This document shows positions 36,072 through 45,118 of a DNA stretch of 64,000 nucleotides, piece after piece (position 1 is the first letter of the stretch; every line of letters begins with the position of its first letter). The stretch spans positions 61,294-125,293 of the forward strand of contig UBMU01000004.1 of NCBI GenBank assembly GCA_900466605.1, written 5' to 3'. The notes under the pieces were generated by a model, which was not told where the DNA came from, made no database searches, and saw only the letters and a program-made list of their open reading frames with translations. Position numbers and translations under genes: made by a program. This DNA is from Hyphomicrobiales bacterium (GTDB taxonomy: Bacteria; Pseudomonadota; Alphaproteobacteria; Rhizobiales; Rhizobiaceae).

Positions 36072-36821
36072 ATGAACAAAAGTCTCACCACCTCGTTAAG
36101 TCGACGCCAGGTGCTTCGCTCCGGTGTCGCCGCTTTCTTCATCCTTGCGGCTGGCAGCGCCGGGGCGACCATCATTCGTGGAGCGCCGCCCTTTAAGCCG
36201 TTCGACTATAGCCCGCCCGAGACGCTAGGGCCGGGTGGCTGGTATTTCTTTTCCCCAGAGGAAGCAGCAACTGTCGAAGCCCTTGTTTCAAGGATCATTC
36301 CCGCCGACGAACTTAGTGTAAGCGGAAAGGACGCAGGCTGCGCCGTCTTCATCGATCGACAGTTGGCAGGCTCTTACGGCACCTTCGAGCGGCTCTATAT
36401 GAAGGGACCTTTCATGACCGGGACACCGGAACAGGGCGATCAGTCTGAGCTTGTACCTCGTCAGCGCTATCGCGTCGGTATCGCGTCTCTCAACGAGCAC
36501 TGTCGAAGCGCCCTTGGAAAGGGCTATCCCGAGTTGGCCGCGGAAGACCAGGACGCGGTCCTCACAGGGCTGGAGAGCGGCGAGATCAAGCTTGAGGGCA
36601 TCGATTCCAAAATGTTCTTTGGTCAGGTGCTGGCCAACACGATGGAAGGCTTCTTCGCTGACCCAATCTACGGCGGCAACCGAGACATGGTCTCCTGGAA
36701 AATGCTTGGCTTTCCGGGCGCGCGCTACGACTACCGCGACTACATCGAGCGCCATAACGAAAAAATTGACCTCCCGCCGCTGAGCATTGCTGGCCGGCCG
36801 GAATGGGCAGCGAGGAACTGA
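36072..36821 (+). CDS. Gluconate 2-dehydrogenase-type small subunit (subunit 3 family), Tat-exported
   Basis: A 249-residue protein with a twin-arginine signal (SRRQVLRSG, then AAFFILAAGSAGATI). The family body follows: FFSPEEAATVEALVSRIIPADE near residue 58 and the conserved end GFFADPIYGGNRDMVSWKML, LGFPGARYDYRDYI. These subunits bind the GMC flavoprotein subunit, which lacks its own signal, and carry it through the Tat pathway. The ATG at 36072 puts the RR pair near residue 11. It is the first gene of the three-subunit dehydrogenase operon. Confidence 0.9.
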   Translation: MNKSLTTSLSRRQVLRSGVAAFFILAAGSAGATIIRGAPPFKPFDYSPPETLGPGGWYFFSPEEAATVEALVSRIIPADELSVSGKDAGCAVFIDRQLAGSYGTFERLYMKGPFMTGTPEQGDQSELVPRQRYRVGIASLNEHCRSALGKGYPELAAEDQDAVLTGLESGEIKLEGIDSKMFFGQVLANTMEGFFADPIYGGNRDMVSWKMLGFPGARYDYRDYIERHNEKIDLPPLSIAGRPEWAARN

Positions 36822-36824
36822 ACC

Positions 36825-38591
36825 ATGGCGCGCAAACTTCCTCAAACTGACGCTGTCGTCATCGGCCTTGGCTGGGCTGGCGCAATCATCGCGAACGAAC
36901 TCACTGACCAAGGCCTCAATGTCGTAGCGCTCGAACGTGGCCCCTGGCGTGACACGGCGGCCGACTTCAACCTGGCCTCCGCCGCGGATGAACTGCGCTA
37001 CGCACAGCGTCAGGACCTTATGCTTCGCACAGCCCAGAACACTATCACGGCCCGCAACAATCTGTCCCAGACAGCGCTGCCAATGCGCAACTGGGGATCA
37101 TTCCATCCCGGCAATGGTACCGGTGGCGCCGGCAATCACTGGGCGGGAATTACTTTCCGCTTCCAACCGGAAGAGTTTCGTCTGAAAAGCCACCTGAGCG
37201 AAAAGTATGGCGCGAACTCCATCCCCGAAGAACTGGTCCTGCAGGACTGGGGCACCGACTGGGACGAGATGGAGCCATTCTACGATGCGTTTGATAAAAT
37301 AGCTGGCATATCAGGTAAGGCCGGCAATCTACGTGGCCAGATACAGGACGGCGGCAATCCGTTCGAAGGTGCCCGCTCGAACGAGTATCCGACCCGGCCA
37401 TTAAGACAGCCCTACGGCCCAACGCTGTTTGCCGAAGCGGCCCGCAACCTCGGCTACAAGCCATTCCCGGTTCCGTCTGCGTTGATTTCCGAGCCCTATA
37501 CCAACCCGCTTGGTGTCACGATGGGACCCTGCACCTTTTGCGGTTTCTGCACCAACTATGGTTGCGCCAACTATTCGAAGGCAAGCGCAATTACCACGAT
37601 CTTGCCGGCACTCGTCAGGAAGTCGAATTTTACGGCCCGCACGAATTCCGAAGTGATGAAGATCATGCTGGATTCAACCGGGAAGAAGGCTACCGGAGTT
37701 ATTTTCGTCGATTCCTCTGGCGAGGAGTGGGAACAGCCTGCCGATCTCGTCATCGTCACGGCGTTCACCTTCGAGAACGTCCGTCTGATGCTGCTATCGG
37801 GGGTTGGAACACCCTACGATCCCAATAGCAACGTCGGGACCACCGGTCGCAACTATGCCTATCAGACGGCGAACGGCGTTCAGCTTTTCTTTGACGACAA
37901 GAATTTCAATCCCTTCATTGGCGGTGGCGCCGTCGGAATGGGGATCGATGAGTTCAACAACGACAATTTCGACCATTCCGGACTTGGCTTCTTTGGCGGC
38001 GGCTCAATCCGCATTACGCCGATCGGCGCCGCTCCCATCGGTTATCGTCCAACACCTCCAGGCACACCCAAATGGGGCTCGGAGTGGAAGAAGGCGACGG
38101 TGAAGAACTATCTTTCGACGGCGAGTGTCGGTTGCGAGGCTTCAAGCTACACGACACGCAGCAATTATCTCTCGCTCGACCCAATCTACACAGACCGTCT
38201 TGGCCGGCCGTTGTTGCGTGTGACATTCGATTTCCCGCAGAACGACCTGAAGATGGCCGCCTACTGCACGGACAAGGTTGGCGAGATCGCCGAGGAAATG
38301 GGTGCCAGGCAGATCGTCAAGAATCCAATGAAGGGTCACTGGAACACGGTGCCCTACCAGTCGTCGCACGTCGTCGGCGGTTTTGTCATGGGAGCAGATC
38401 CAAAGACCAGTTCTGTCAACAAATACTTGCAGACTTGGGATGTCCCGAACCTCTTCGTTGTTGGTGCATCGGCCTTTCCGCAAAACCCCGGCTACAACCC
38501 GACCGGCACGGTTGGAGCGCTGGCTTTCAAGGCGGCGGATGCTATCCGCAATCACTACCTCAAGAACCCCGGTCCTTTGGTGCAAGCATGA
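36825..38591 (+). CDS. GMC-family dehydrogenase flavoprotein subunit (gluconate 2-dehydrogenase type)
   Basis: A 588-residue flavoprotein. The FAD-binding start is AVVIGLGWAGAIIANELTDQ with LALERG-like continuation (VVALERGPW). GNGTGGAGNHWAGITFRF and the cysteine group CTFCGFCTNYGC (about 230-241) are features of the sugar-acid dehydrogenase group, and the C-terminal His/Asn active site is in SSHVVGGFVMG and GYNPTGTVGALAF. It has no signal peptide, consistent with export bound to the Tat-signal subunit. It oxidises a sugar or sugar acid in the periplasm and passes electrons to the cytochrome. The substrate is not determinable here. Confidence 0.92.
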   Translation: MARKLPQTDAVVIGLGWAGAIIANELTDQGLNVVALERGPWRDTAADFNLASAADELRYAQRQDLMLRTAQNTITARNNLSQTALPMRNWGSFHPGNGTGGAGNHWAGITFRFQPEEFRLKSHLSEKYGANSIPEELVLQDWGTDWDEMEPFYDAFDKIAGISGKAGNLRGQIQDGGNPFEGARSNEYPTRPLRQPYGPTLFAEAARNLGYKPFPVPSALISEPYTNPLGVTMGPCTFCGFCTNYGCANYSKASAITTILPALVRKSNFTARTNSEVMKIMLDSTGKKATGVIFVDSSGEEWEQPADLVIVTAFTFENVRLMLLSGVGTPYDPNSNVGTTGRNYAYQTANGVQLFFDDKNFNPFIGGGAVGMGIDEFNNDNFDHSGLGFFGGGSIRITPIGAAPIGYRPTPPGTPKWGSEWKKATVKNYLSTASVGCEASSYTTRSNYLSLDPIYTDRLGRPLLRVTFDFPQNDLKMAAYCTDKVGEIAEEMGARQIVKNPMKGHWNTVPYQSSHVVGGFVMGADPKTSSVNKYLQTWDVPNLFVVGASAFPQNPGYNPTGTVGALAFKAADAIRNHYLKNPGPLVQA

Positions 38592-39817
38592 GAAATCGTT
38601 TCCTGATCGCTGTAGGCGCATTGACGCTCGTTGCGTACGCTGCTGCCGCCCAGTCCCCGCGTGAGGATTCCTTCGAGCAGATCGACAACGGCCGCTACCT
38701 GGCGACCCTCGGAGACTGCACTGCCTGTCACACGTTGCCGGGCGGAAAGCCGTTTGCGGGCGGTGTCGTCCTGAAGACACCTTTTGGTGACCTCGCAGGC
38801 GCAAACATCACGCCCGACCTTGAAACCGGCATCGGCCGGATGACGCTCGAAGAGTTCCAGAAGGTCATGTCGGAAGGCGAGGGCAGGGGCGGCTATCATC
38901 TCTACGGTGCGATGCCGTTCACCGCATACACAAAGGTGTCGAAGGAGGACAATGCCGCAATCTATGCGTACCTCCAAAGCCTGGAGCCTGTGAACAACAA
39001 GGTAGAAACCAACCTCCTGCCGTTCCCGTTCAGCGTGCGCAAGAGCCTATCAGTTTGGAACGCACTGAACTTCGACCAGGGCGAGTACAAGCCAGACGCG
39101 TCGAAGTCGGCGGATTGGAACAGGGGTGCCTACATCGTACAGGGGCTTGGACATTGCGGCACCTGCCATACCCCCAAGAACATTCTTGGCGGCGACGACA
39201 ACGACAAGTTCTTGCAGGGCGGCGTTCTCGATAACTGGTTCGCACCGGACATCACGGCCGATCCCCGCAAGGGAATCGGCTCATGGTCTGAAGACGATAT
39301 CATCGCCTATCTGAAAACCGGGGCCAATCGTTTCGACGTTGCCTCAGGGCCTATGGCTGAGCAGGTCGAGCATTCAAGCCAGCATTGGGCCGATGCGGAT
39401 CTCAAGGCGGTTGCTACTTATCTCAAGGACATCGGCAAGCCAGACGCACCTGCTCCGGACCCACTACCAGCAACCGACAGCAGGCTAGTGTCGGGCGCCG
39501 CGATCTACGCAGATCGTTGTTCTGCCTGTCATACGCCAACAGGGGCTGGCATTCCAAAGCTGTTTCCCCAACTCGCCAAGGCGCCTCTCGTGAACAGCGA
39601 TGACCCAACAACGCTGATAAGGGTCGTGTTGGCGGGCAGTCAGTCCGGTGCCACTCACGCTGCGCCCACAGGACCATCGATGCCATCATTCGCCTGGAAT
39701 CTGTCCGACCAGGACGTTGCCAACGTCGTGACCTTTGTTCGAAACAGTTGGGGAAATGCCGCCACCGCGGTGGAACCAAGTCAGGTCGGCAAACTTCGCG
39801 AGGCGCTCAGCGAATAA
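38588..39817 (+). CDS. Triheme cytochrome c subunit of the membrane-bound dehydrogenase
   Basis: A 409-residue cytochrome with a Sec signal (FLIAVGALTLVAYAAAA) and three heme c sites: C44-TACH, C190-GTCH and C311-SACH, one per domain as in gluconate and alcohol dehydrogenase cytochrome subunits. The ATG overlaps the flavoprotein stop as ATGA; a much longer in-frame extension is a shadow of that gene. It transfers electrons from the flavoprotein to the quinone pool. Confidence 0.93.
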   Translation: MRNRFLIAVGALTLVAYAAAAQSPREDSFEQIDNGRYLATLGDCTACHTLPGGKPFAGGVVLKTPFGDLAGANITPDLETGIGRMTLEEFQKVMSEGEGRGGYHLYGAMPFTAYTKVSKEDNAAIYAYLQSLEPVNNKVETNLLPFPFSVRKSLSVWNALNFDQGEYKPDASKSADWNRGAYIVQGLGHCGTCHTPKNILGGDDNDKFLQGGVLDNWFAPDITADPRKGIGSWSEDDIIAYLKTGANRFDVASGPMAEQVEHSSQHWADADLKAVATYLKDIGKPDAPAPDPLPATDSRLVSGAAIYADRCSACHTPTGAGIPKLFPQLAKAPLVNSDDPTTLIRVVLAGSQSGATHAAPTGPSMPSFAWNLSDQDVANVVTFVRNSWGNAATAVEPSQVGKLREALSE

Positions 39818-39862
39818 GCGCGGGAACAGGCGGAGTTGAACCCTTCGCGCATCCAATCAGTT

Positions 39863-39897
39863 GTTTGGCTACCCACCGAAAATGTCGGTAGCCAAAC
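39863..39897 (+). terminator. 11-bp hairpin after the dehydrogenase operon
   Basis: GTTTGGCTACC at 39863-39873 pairs perfectly with 39887-39897 over a 13-base loop, 46 bases after the cytochrome stop. There is no T-run, so it may be an RNA-stability or Rho-dependent end. From 39898 to 40274 I see no supported gene. Confidence 0.5.
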
Positions 39898-40274
39898 CAA
39901 ATCACTGGCGATTTGGTGCAACTCGAGAACGACGCACGTACGTCAACAGGCATCTCGCACTTGCGGTAATTATCATACGATTAGAATCGCTAAATAATCA
40001 CAAAAATCAGTTGCTTGCCTGTGTTTTCTCGAATACGTTTTGTCACAGGAGAGTTCCCGGTACACATTCTTGCGGTGGGGATCAGCAGTGGGTTTCACCC
40101 CTGCTTGAGGGAGGGTGATGGCGTTGTTTGTACGGCTTCGTTTCTTCGCAATGACTGAACGAGTGTGTGATCCTATTTCGATCCGATACCGACCTTTAAC
40201 GTCGATCTGACGCTTCACTAATTCATCACTAGAAGTCGCGACATCGCACCCCGTTGGTGTGCCAGAGGTTTGTT

Positions 40275-40466
40275 ATGCAAAAGCAGGCTGTCGTTTTTGG
40301 TGGGCAGGAAGTCGGGATCGCAGTCCCGGTCGAAAGCCGACTGAGGTTCATTGCAGTCCGGTTCAATGTCATAGACCTGGATAACAGGCTCTTCGACACT
40401 GTTACCGACATCCGTCGCGCGATTATCGAACATCTGTCAAATGACGGCCTGCGTGCGATCACATAG
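40275..40466 (+). CDS. Small conserved rhizobial hypothetical protein (63 aa)
   Basis: Begins MQKQAVVFGGQEVGIAVPVE and ends in an amphipathic helix (TDIRRAIIEHLSNDG). AGAGG lies about ten bases before the ATG. Short proteins of this pattern (V-x-VGxxVP, RLRFIAV, V-I-D-L-D) occur in many rhizobia without known function. It starts a run of small accessory genes. Confidence 0.6.
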   Translation: MQKQAVVFGGQEVGIAVPVESRLRFIAVRFNVIDLDNRLFDTVTDIRRAIIEHLSNDGLRAIT

Positions 40467-40555
40467 GATCGAATAGCAGCAGTTCGGGGCCATTGTGATG
40501 TCCTCGCTCATCATTACCCGAGTAGCCCACGTTTTTACCTTGGGGGAGATTACGA

Positions 40556-40798
40556 ATGCTAGTCACGAGTATCCTCGATGCCGACTTGGACGTGCTCTCG
40601 TTGTCAGTTCAATCTTGGTACCGACATTGCAAGGCCAGACCAGATGACAGGACATCGCAGATTATCTGCAGCGCCGCCGTCGACCTTTTCAATCGTGGTC
40701 ATCGTACCCAAGAGGAACTCACCAGCATGTTGATCGCACGGTTCCCCGGAACACCAATCCGTTCGGTCAATGCACCGACGTCGGCCGCCGTACACTGA
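40556..40798 (+). CDS. Small hypothetical protein (80 aa)
   Basis: An 80-residue, mostly helical protein (LDADLDVLSLSVQSWYRHCK; AVDLFNRGHRTQEELTSMLI). A strong GGGGGAG lies seven bases before the ATG, supporting expression. No known domain is recognised. It converges on the response regulator gene with a 21-base gap. Confidence 0.6.
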   Translation: MLVTSILDADLDVLSLSVQSWYRHCKARPDDRTSQIICSAAVDLFNRGHRTQEELTSMLIARFPGTPIRSVNAPTSAAVH

Positions 40799-40819
40799 CT
40801 CATAACATCTGGCGTTGAC

Positions 40820-41218
40820 TCATTCGAAGGTTCCCGCCCGAGAACTGCATGCGACGCGGTCAACAGCGGAGATCAATTCTTCCGGCCTGCACGGCTTCGT
40901 GAGCCAAAGGCCGCGTCCGAAGACTGGTTCGTCTTCGATGAGAGTACTCGAGTCGCCCGAGTAGACGATAAATGGCACCCCACGGGAGACGAGGTGCCTC
41001 ACTGCGCCCGTGCAGATCCCATCATCCAATCTCGGATCGATCACTGCAACATGAGGGGTAGCACTGTGAAGCCAGCGTTCCGCGTCCTGGCACGTTGATA
41101 CCGTATGGATGTCGGAAACGCCTGCGCCACTTAACACGTCCTCGATGTCCAAGGCGATCAAGGGCTCGTTCTCGAGAATCAGCAAGGTGATCGGCGAAAG
41201 TGCGGTCGAGCTTTCCAT
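40820..41218 (-). CDS. Stand-alone response regulator receiver protein
   Basis: A 132-residue receiver domain without output domain. Acidic pocket residues appear in LILENEPLIALDIED, the phospho-acceptor aspartate in HVAVIDPRLDDG (about residue 60), the threonine/serine switch in FIVYSGDSST, and the lysine in LTKPCRPEE. Single-domain receivers of this type in rhizobia act in phosphorelays or general stress signalling. No histidine kinase gene is adjacent. Confidence 0.88.
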   Translation of the reverse strand: MESSTALSPITLLILENEPLIALDIEDVLSGAGVSDIHTVSTCQDAERWLHSATPHVAVIDPRLDDGICTGAVRHLVSRGVPFIVYSGDSSTLIEDEPVFGRGLWLTKPCRPEELISAVDRVACSSRAGTFE

Positions 41219-41343
41219 GCCACTCTCCCAGGAATTGTCACTTTATGCCAGATTGGCGGGCTCCTCTTATCAATATTCCGGGCGCTATGAACCTGACGTG
41301 AACTGTGGGACATGCCCTGTTCGCGCCATTGGCCAGGATCGTC

Positions 41344-41469
41344 ATGACTGACCTCACTCTCTATCTTGGGGTGTTGATAGCGCTCATGTTCTCAACTGAA
41401 ACGGCAACCTCGTGCCAGGTTCCGGCACCTGCGCGCCCTATCGGCACTGTCCACTTGAGCGTCGGATGA
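41344..41469 (+). CDS. Possible small secreted or membrane peptide (41 aa)
   Basis: ATG with AGGA six bases upstream; the peptide has a hydrophobic start (LTLYLGVLIALMFST) followed by TATSC and a Pro-rich tail. It could be a short signal-bearing peptide, but the lipobox is imperfect. It lies in the 400-base gap between the receiver gene and the next small gene, where I see nothing else. Confidence 0.22.
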   Translation: MTDLTLYLGVLIALMFSTETATSCQVPAPARPIGTVHLSVG

Positions 41470-41626
41470 GCTAGTGGTTGGCATCAATCGTTCCAATTTG
41501 TACCAGCTTGGAACAAACTGGTCATTGAATATTCAGGATGTCGGCATGAGGATTGGGCGCGGACTTAGCGCGGGATGTAAGCCAGTCGCAGAGTGATTCC
41601 TCAAATGAACCATCGGTCGTGAGCAC

Positions 41627-41824
41627 ATGAACGCAAATTTTGATGAAACCGCATTGGGAAGGGAGTTTGACGTTTTCGCCAATGAATTGAGCCTGCTCCC
41701 AAGGACGCCGGAGACTACTGCATTGGAACTCCGCTTTGCCTTGCTGCGAGAAGCAGTTGCAATCCGTCTTGCAGGAGCGACCCGATTCACTATGGAGTTG
41801 CCGTCGTCTCTTTTCGACGCGTAG
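41627..41824 (+). CDS. Small hypothetical protein (65 aa)
   Basis: A predicted helical protein (ALGREFDVFANELSLLP; ALELRFALLREAVAIRLAG). The ribosome-binding site is weak. No domain is recognised; it precedes the MEKHLA gene by 117 bases. Composition is protein-like but evidence is limited. Confidence 0.4.
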   Translation: MNANFDETALGREFDVFANELSLLPRTPETTALELRFALLREAVAIRLAGATRFTMELPSSLFDA

Positions 41825-41941
41825 AAGGCCATCGGATGTTTCGCTTTGACGTTCGAGGCCTTGTTTTGCGATAGGGCAGAGCTGGTTCAACTTGTGTGCG
41901 GCACTGCCTGACGTCCGCTTATTGTTCTAGAAGGTAGAGAA

Positions 41942-42412
41942 ATGATCCAAGGTCAGCACTCGCAGTCGGCCGGTTTGGCAGCGGATTTGGAGTTTTTCAA
42001 CCTCTTGACGGGGAGCTTTCAGAGGCTCGTTGGCAAGCGTCTTGTTCCGTCGGAAGAAGGGCCGGACTGGCTTTATCGCGTAGCGCCATTTGTCGTTTTG
42101 GCCCACAATACGGATCCTGATCCGCTGTTCGTTTATGCTAACATCGCTGCTCAGACGCGTTTCGGCTATACTTGGAGCGAGTTCACAAACCTGCCGTCGC
42201 GCTTGTCCGCTGAGGCGCCTGACAGACAGGAGCGCCAGCGTCTCCTCGATGCGGTAACCCAGCACGGATTTATTGCCGACTATCGTGGAGTGAGGGTCAC
42301 CAAAGCCGGCAAGCATTTCTGGATGGAGAACGGAATTGTTTGGCAACTTGTCGATGAGGGTGGCAAGGTAAGGGGTCAAGCCGCAACTTTTTCCAGCTGG
42401 ACCGACGTTTAG
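41942..42412 (+). CDS. MEKHLA domain protein
   Basis: A 156-residue PAS-like protein matching the MEKHLA family: LLTGSFQRLVGKRLVP, YRVAPFVVLAHNTDPDPLFVY, NIAAQTRFGYTWSEFTNLPS and the end GKHFWMENGIVWQL. In plants the domain occurs in HD-ZIP III regulators; bacterial members stand alone and probably sense a small ligand. The ATG at 41942 gives the full domain. Confidence 0.85.
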   Translation: MIQGQHSQSAGLAADLEFFNLLTGSFQRLVGKRLVPSEEGPDWLYRVAPFVVLAHNTDPDPLFVYANIAAQTRFGYTWSEFTNLPSRLSAEAPDRQERQRLLDAVTQHGFIADYRGVRVTKAGKHFWMENGIVWQLVDEGGKVRGQAATFSSWTDV

Positions 42413-42413
42413 G

Positions 42414-42742
42414 CTAGTCATTGATTTTTCGGCTTCTCGTTCTCGAGTTTGCACGTACCTTCTGCCAGCCATTGTTCCCCCAGATTGGCCTCAATTCACC
42501 GCCGGCAGAGTCCAGCCAGACCGTAGTCCTTTCATTGGCGTTCTCGCGATTGATCCAGGCAGCGACGTTAAACAGACTTTGCAACTCCATTGTGTTGTTC
42601 GTGCTGGTGAGCGCGCCGCCGCAGGTAGAGGTGAGTTCGACGCCGTTGCGATAGGCCACAAATGCCCATCCGCCCTGTTGGTCCTGGGGTCTTAGCAACC
42701 ATCAGCAAAGACATGAAGGCCTTGGTCGAATACGCTGTTCAT
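42414..42742 (-). pseudogene. RNase HI-like gene, degraded
   Basis: Read from an ATG at 42740-42742 the frame gives VFDQGLHVFADGC, then a TAA stop, a one-base shift, and GGWAFVAYRNGVEL, TNNTMELQSLFNVAAW and VWLDSA, all RNase HI landmarks (D-G start, the ME glutamate, the DSA aspartate). After DSA the YVV(N/K)G segment is missing in frame and the protein stops after SRKIND, without the C-terminal HxGxxGN(E/D)xAD part. Nonsense, frameshift, deletion and truncation together mean a dead gene. An intact copy is expected elsewhere in the genome. Confidence 0.8.
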
Positions 42743-42936
42743 ACCTCGAAGCTCCCTGCCGCCTTCATGTGATTGAACGTCGTTTCTCCACCTATCAATT
42801 GGCAAAAGTAATTTTCCCCAGCCATTCCAACACTCTTCCAAACCGAAAGGAGCGACAACAATATCGTTCATGAGCCGTTAATCGTGAGCGTGCAATTTGG
42901 TCGCTCGGGGGTATGCCCTCAATAGACGGAGCAATA

Positions 42937-43287
42937 ATGAAGAAGCTAGTCTTGTCCGCGGTCACCGCAGCAATCGTCGCCACTGGTGGGTTTGCCGTTG
43001 TCGACACGGCGTCTGCCCAGGAATGGCGCAGACCATACTATGAAAATGACAATCCGCCACCGCCGCCAAGACGCCGCCACCATCACGACAATGGCGCAGC
43101 AATTGCCGGAGGCCTAGCCGCTGGAGTGATCGGTGGGTTGATCGGTGGCGCAATCGTCAATAACAGCGGTCCGCGCTACATTGATCCACCACCACCGCCC
43201 CCGCCACGTTGCTGGTTTGAAGATCGCCGCGTTCCGAATGCCTATGACGGCGGTTGGCATATGGAAAGTCTTCGGGTCTGCAGCTAG
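42937..43287 (+). CDS. Secreted glycine-zipper, proline-rich protein
   Basis: A 116-residue protein: signal peptide (LVLSAVTAAIVATGGFAVV, cleavage after ASA), a PPPPPRRRHHH stretch, a glycine zipper (IAGGLAAGVIGGLIGGAIV, about residues 56-74) and a second Pro run before RCWFEDRRV. Such proteins insert in or bind the outer membrane; the C-terminal Cys pair is seen in related rhizobial proteins. The ATG at 42937 was chosen for the signal peptide. Confidence 0.75.
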   Translation: MKKLVLSAVTAAIVATGGFAVVDTASAQEWRRPYYENDNPPPPPRRRHHHDNGAAIAGGLAAGVIGGLIGGAIVNNSGPRYIDPPPPPPPRCWFEDRRVPNAYDGGWHMESLRVCS

Positions 43288-43433
43288 TCACCAGTTACTG
43301 CGATGATCTGGGCGCTCATCGACCATCGGAACCGACGTCCTCCACATTGGTGCGTATGGGGGACAGATCTCCGGCTGAAGACAGAGCCAATGCTGCTGAT
43401 CATTGCTTCCGCGACGCCATAGATTATGAGATT

Positions 43434-43456
43434 GCGCGGCCCCGTCGAGGCCGCGC
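43434..43456. terminator. GC hairpin between convergent genes
   Basis: GCGCGGCC at 43434-43441 pairs with 43449-43456 over a seven-base loop, between the glycine-zipper gene and the end of the convergent epoxide hydrolase gene. Probable bidirectional terminator without a T-run. Confidence 0.5.
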
Positions 43457-43467
43457 TGTAGCGATTG

Positions 43468-44805
43468 TCACCGTACCGACTTGAACGCCGCTCGTAACTC
43501 TTCTGTAAAGAGTTGAGGTTGCTCCCAGGCGGCAAAGTGCCCGCCCTTGCCGACCTGGTTGTAGTAAGTGAGGCTCGGATACGCTTGCCTGCTCCAGCTT
43601 TCGGGGGCCCGATAAATCTCCTTCGGGAAAACCGTGATGCCGACTGGAATCTTGATGTCCTTGGTCTTCTGCGCTTCCGAGCTGAAGTTGTTGTTGTTGT
43701 TCTCCCAATAAAAACGGGAGGACGATGCTCCGGTGTTCGTCAGCCAATAGAGCGTGATATCGTTGAGCATCTCGTCGCGGGATAGTACCCGTTCCGGGAC
43801 GCCATCGCTGTCACTCCATTGAGCGAACTTCTCATACATCCATGCTGCAAGGCCCGCCGGTGAATCCGACAGCGAGTAACCAATCGTCTGCGGTCGCGTG
43901 ACCATCATGGCGCCGTACGCGGCATTTCGACCAAAAAACGTGCTGAGCGACTGGAACGCGTCCCGCTCCGATGCGGTCAGGTTCGACGGAGCGGGATCGC
44001 CATTATTTATCGCCTTGGTAAGGTTTCCCGGGATTGTCGCCGGCATGTTCAGGTGTATGGCAAGCAGGCCCTTTGGTGCCTGGCGAGCCAACGCATCGGA
44101 GATAACCGAACCGTGATCTCCACCTTGGGAAACGTAGTGATCATATCCGAGCCGCTTCATCAAGGTGTCCCAAGCTCGAGCTGTGCGGTCGGGGCCCCAG
44201 CCCAACTCCGTTGGCTTTCCAGAAAAGCCATAACCAGGGATCGAAGGGATCACGACGTCGAATGCATCCTCAGGGCGGCCACCGAAAGCCGTTGGATCGG
44301 TGAGGGGGCCGATCGTCTTCAGGAACTCGAATGTTGACCCTGGCCAACCATGTGTGAGTACGACCGGCAGTGCGTTCGGGTGACGAGAACGCACGTGGAT
44401 GAACTGGATATCAACCCCGTCGATCGTTGTAATGAATTCGGGCAATGCATTGAGTTGTGCCTCGGCTTTCCGCCAGTCGTAGTCGGTGCCCCAATAGCGA
44501 ACCAGAGCCTGGACGTTCGCGAGCTGAATCCCTTGTGAGGGATCATTGACCGTTTCTTTGTCGGGCCAACGGGTCTCTGCGATACGCTTGCGCAAATCGT
44601 CGAGCTCCGATTGTTGGACGTGGATTTGGAAAGGGCGAATACTCTCGTCGGAAGCCGAGCTCTGGGACGCAGCCGCCAGAACGGCGCCGGCGGCGGCTGC
44701 TGGCCGCACATACAGGCCAGGAGTAAGAATGAATGAGCCAACCGCAAGTGCGAGGAGGTGTCCAGCAAGGATCCTCCGTTTAGAGCCCTTTTCGATCTCT
44801 GTCAT
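43468..44805 (-). CDS. Epoxide hydrolase, exported
   Basis: A 445-residue alpha/beta hydrolase with an N-terminal signal (LAGHLLALAVGSFILTPGL, cleavage near AAA) and an epoxide-hydrolase N-terminal domain (FQIHVQQSELDDLRKRIAET). HGWPGS forms the oxyanion region, the nucleophilic aspartate is in SQGGDHGSVIS and the catalytic histidine in GKGGHFAAWEQP. AAGGAAG precedes the ATG. It opens epoxides to diols, here probably in the periplasm; the substrate is unknown. Confidence 0.92.
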   Translation of the reverse strand: MTEIEKGSKRRILAGHLLALAVGSFILTPGLYVRPAAAAGAVLAAASQSSASDESIRPFQIHVQQSELDDLRKRIAETRWPDKETVNDPSQGIQLANVQALVRYWGTDYDWRKAEAQLNALPEFITTIDGVDIQFIHVRSRHPNALPVVLTHGWPGSTFEFLKTIGPLTDPTAFGGRPEDAFDVVIPSIPGYGFSGKPTELGWGPDRTARAWDTLMKRLGYDHYVSQGGDHGSVISDALARQAPKGLLAIHLNMPATIPGNLTKAINNGDPAPSNLTASERDAFQSLSTFFGRNAAYGAMMVTRPQTIGYSLSDSPAGLAAWMYEKFAQWSDSDGVPERVLSRDEMLNDITLYWLTNTGASSSRFYWENNNNNFSSEAQKTKDIKIPVGITVFPKEIYRAPESWSRQAYPSLTYYNQVGKGGHFAAWEQPQLFTEELRAAFKSVR

Positions 44806-45118
44806 AAGAGACTTCCTTTGTCTTCGATTTGTTGATGACAGAGGTGAGGCTAGATAGCGGATGTATCGACTATGTTTTCAAAATGGTTGAAACTGTATCA
44901 GAGAGTAGCGGAAGCGATCGCCAATCCGCCGGAACGACATGGTTTCACTCGGCTTACTCGCCGCGATGTTAGATTCGAACGCGTCAGCCGAAGGCAAACC
45001 ACACATCAACAGCTTTTCTTTGTGCCTTGTGCTTTGCGGGCAAGTCACCCAAGGCCAGGCCCAGTCTCCAGTCCGTGCAGCTGCGCCGACGTAACGGGTG
45101 TTTTGGCTAGCCTAGCCA
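44806..45118. other. Intergenic stretch without a recognised gene
   Basis: About 310 bases between the epoxide hydrolase start and the end of the ligase gene. Only short frames without motif or ribosome-binding site are present; the epoxide hydrolase promoter should be in the part near 44806-44900. Confidence 0.4.

Noticed and set aside
38072..38588. Long upstream extension of the cytochrome c frame
   Set aside because: These codons overlap the flavoprotein gene, have no protein motif, and lie before a clear signal peptide starting at 38588.
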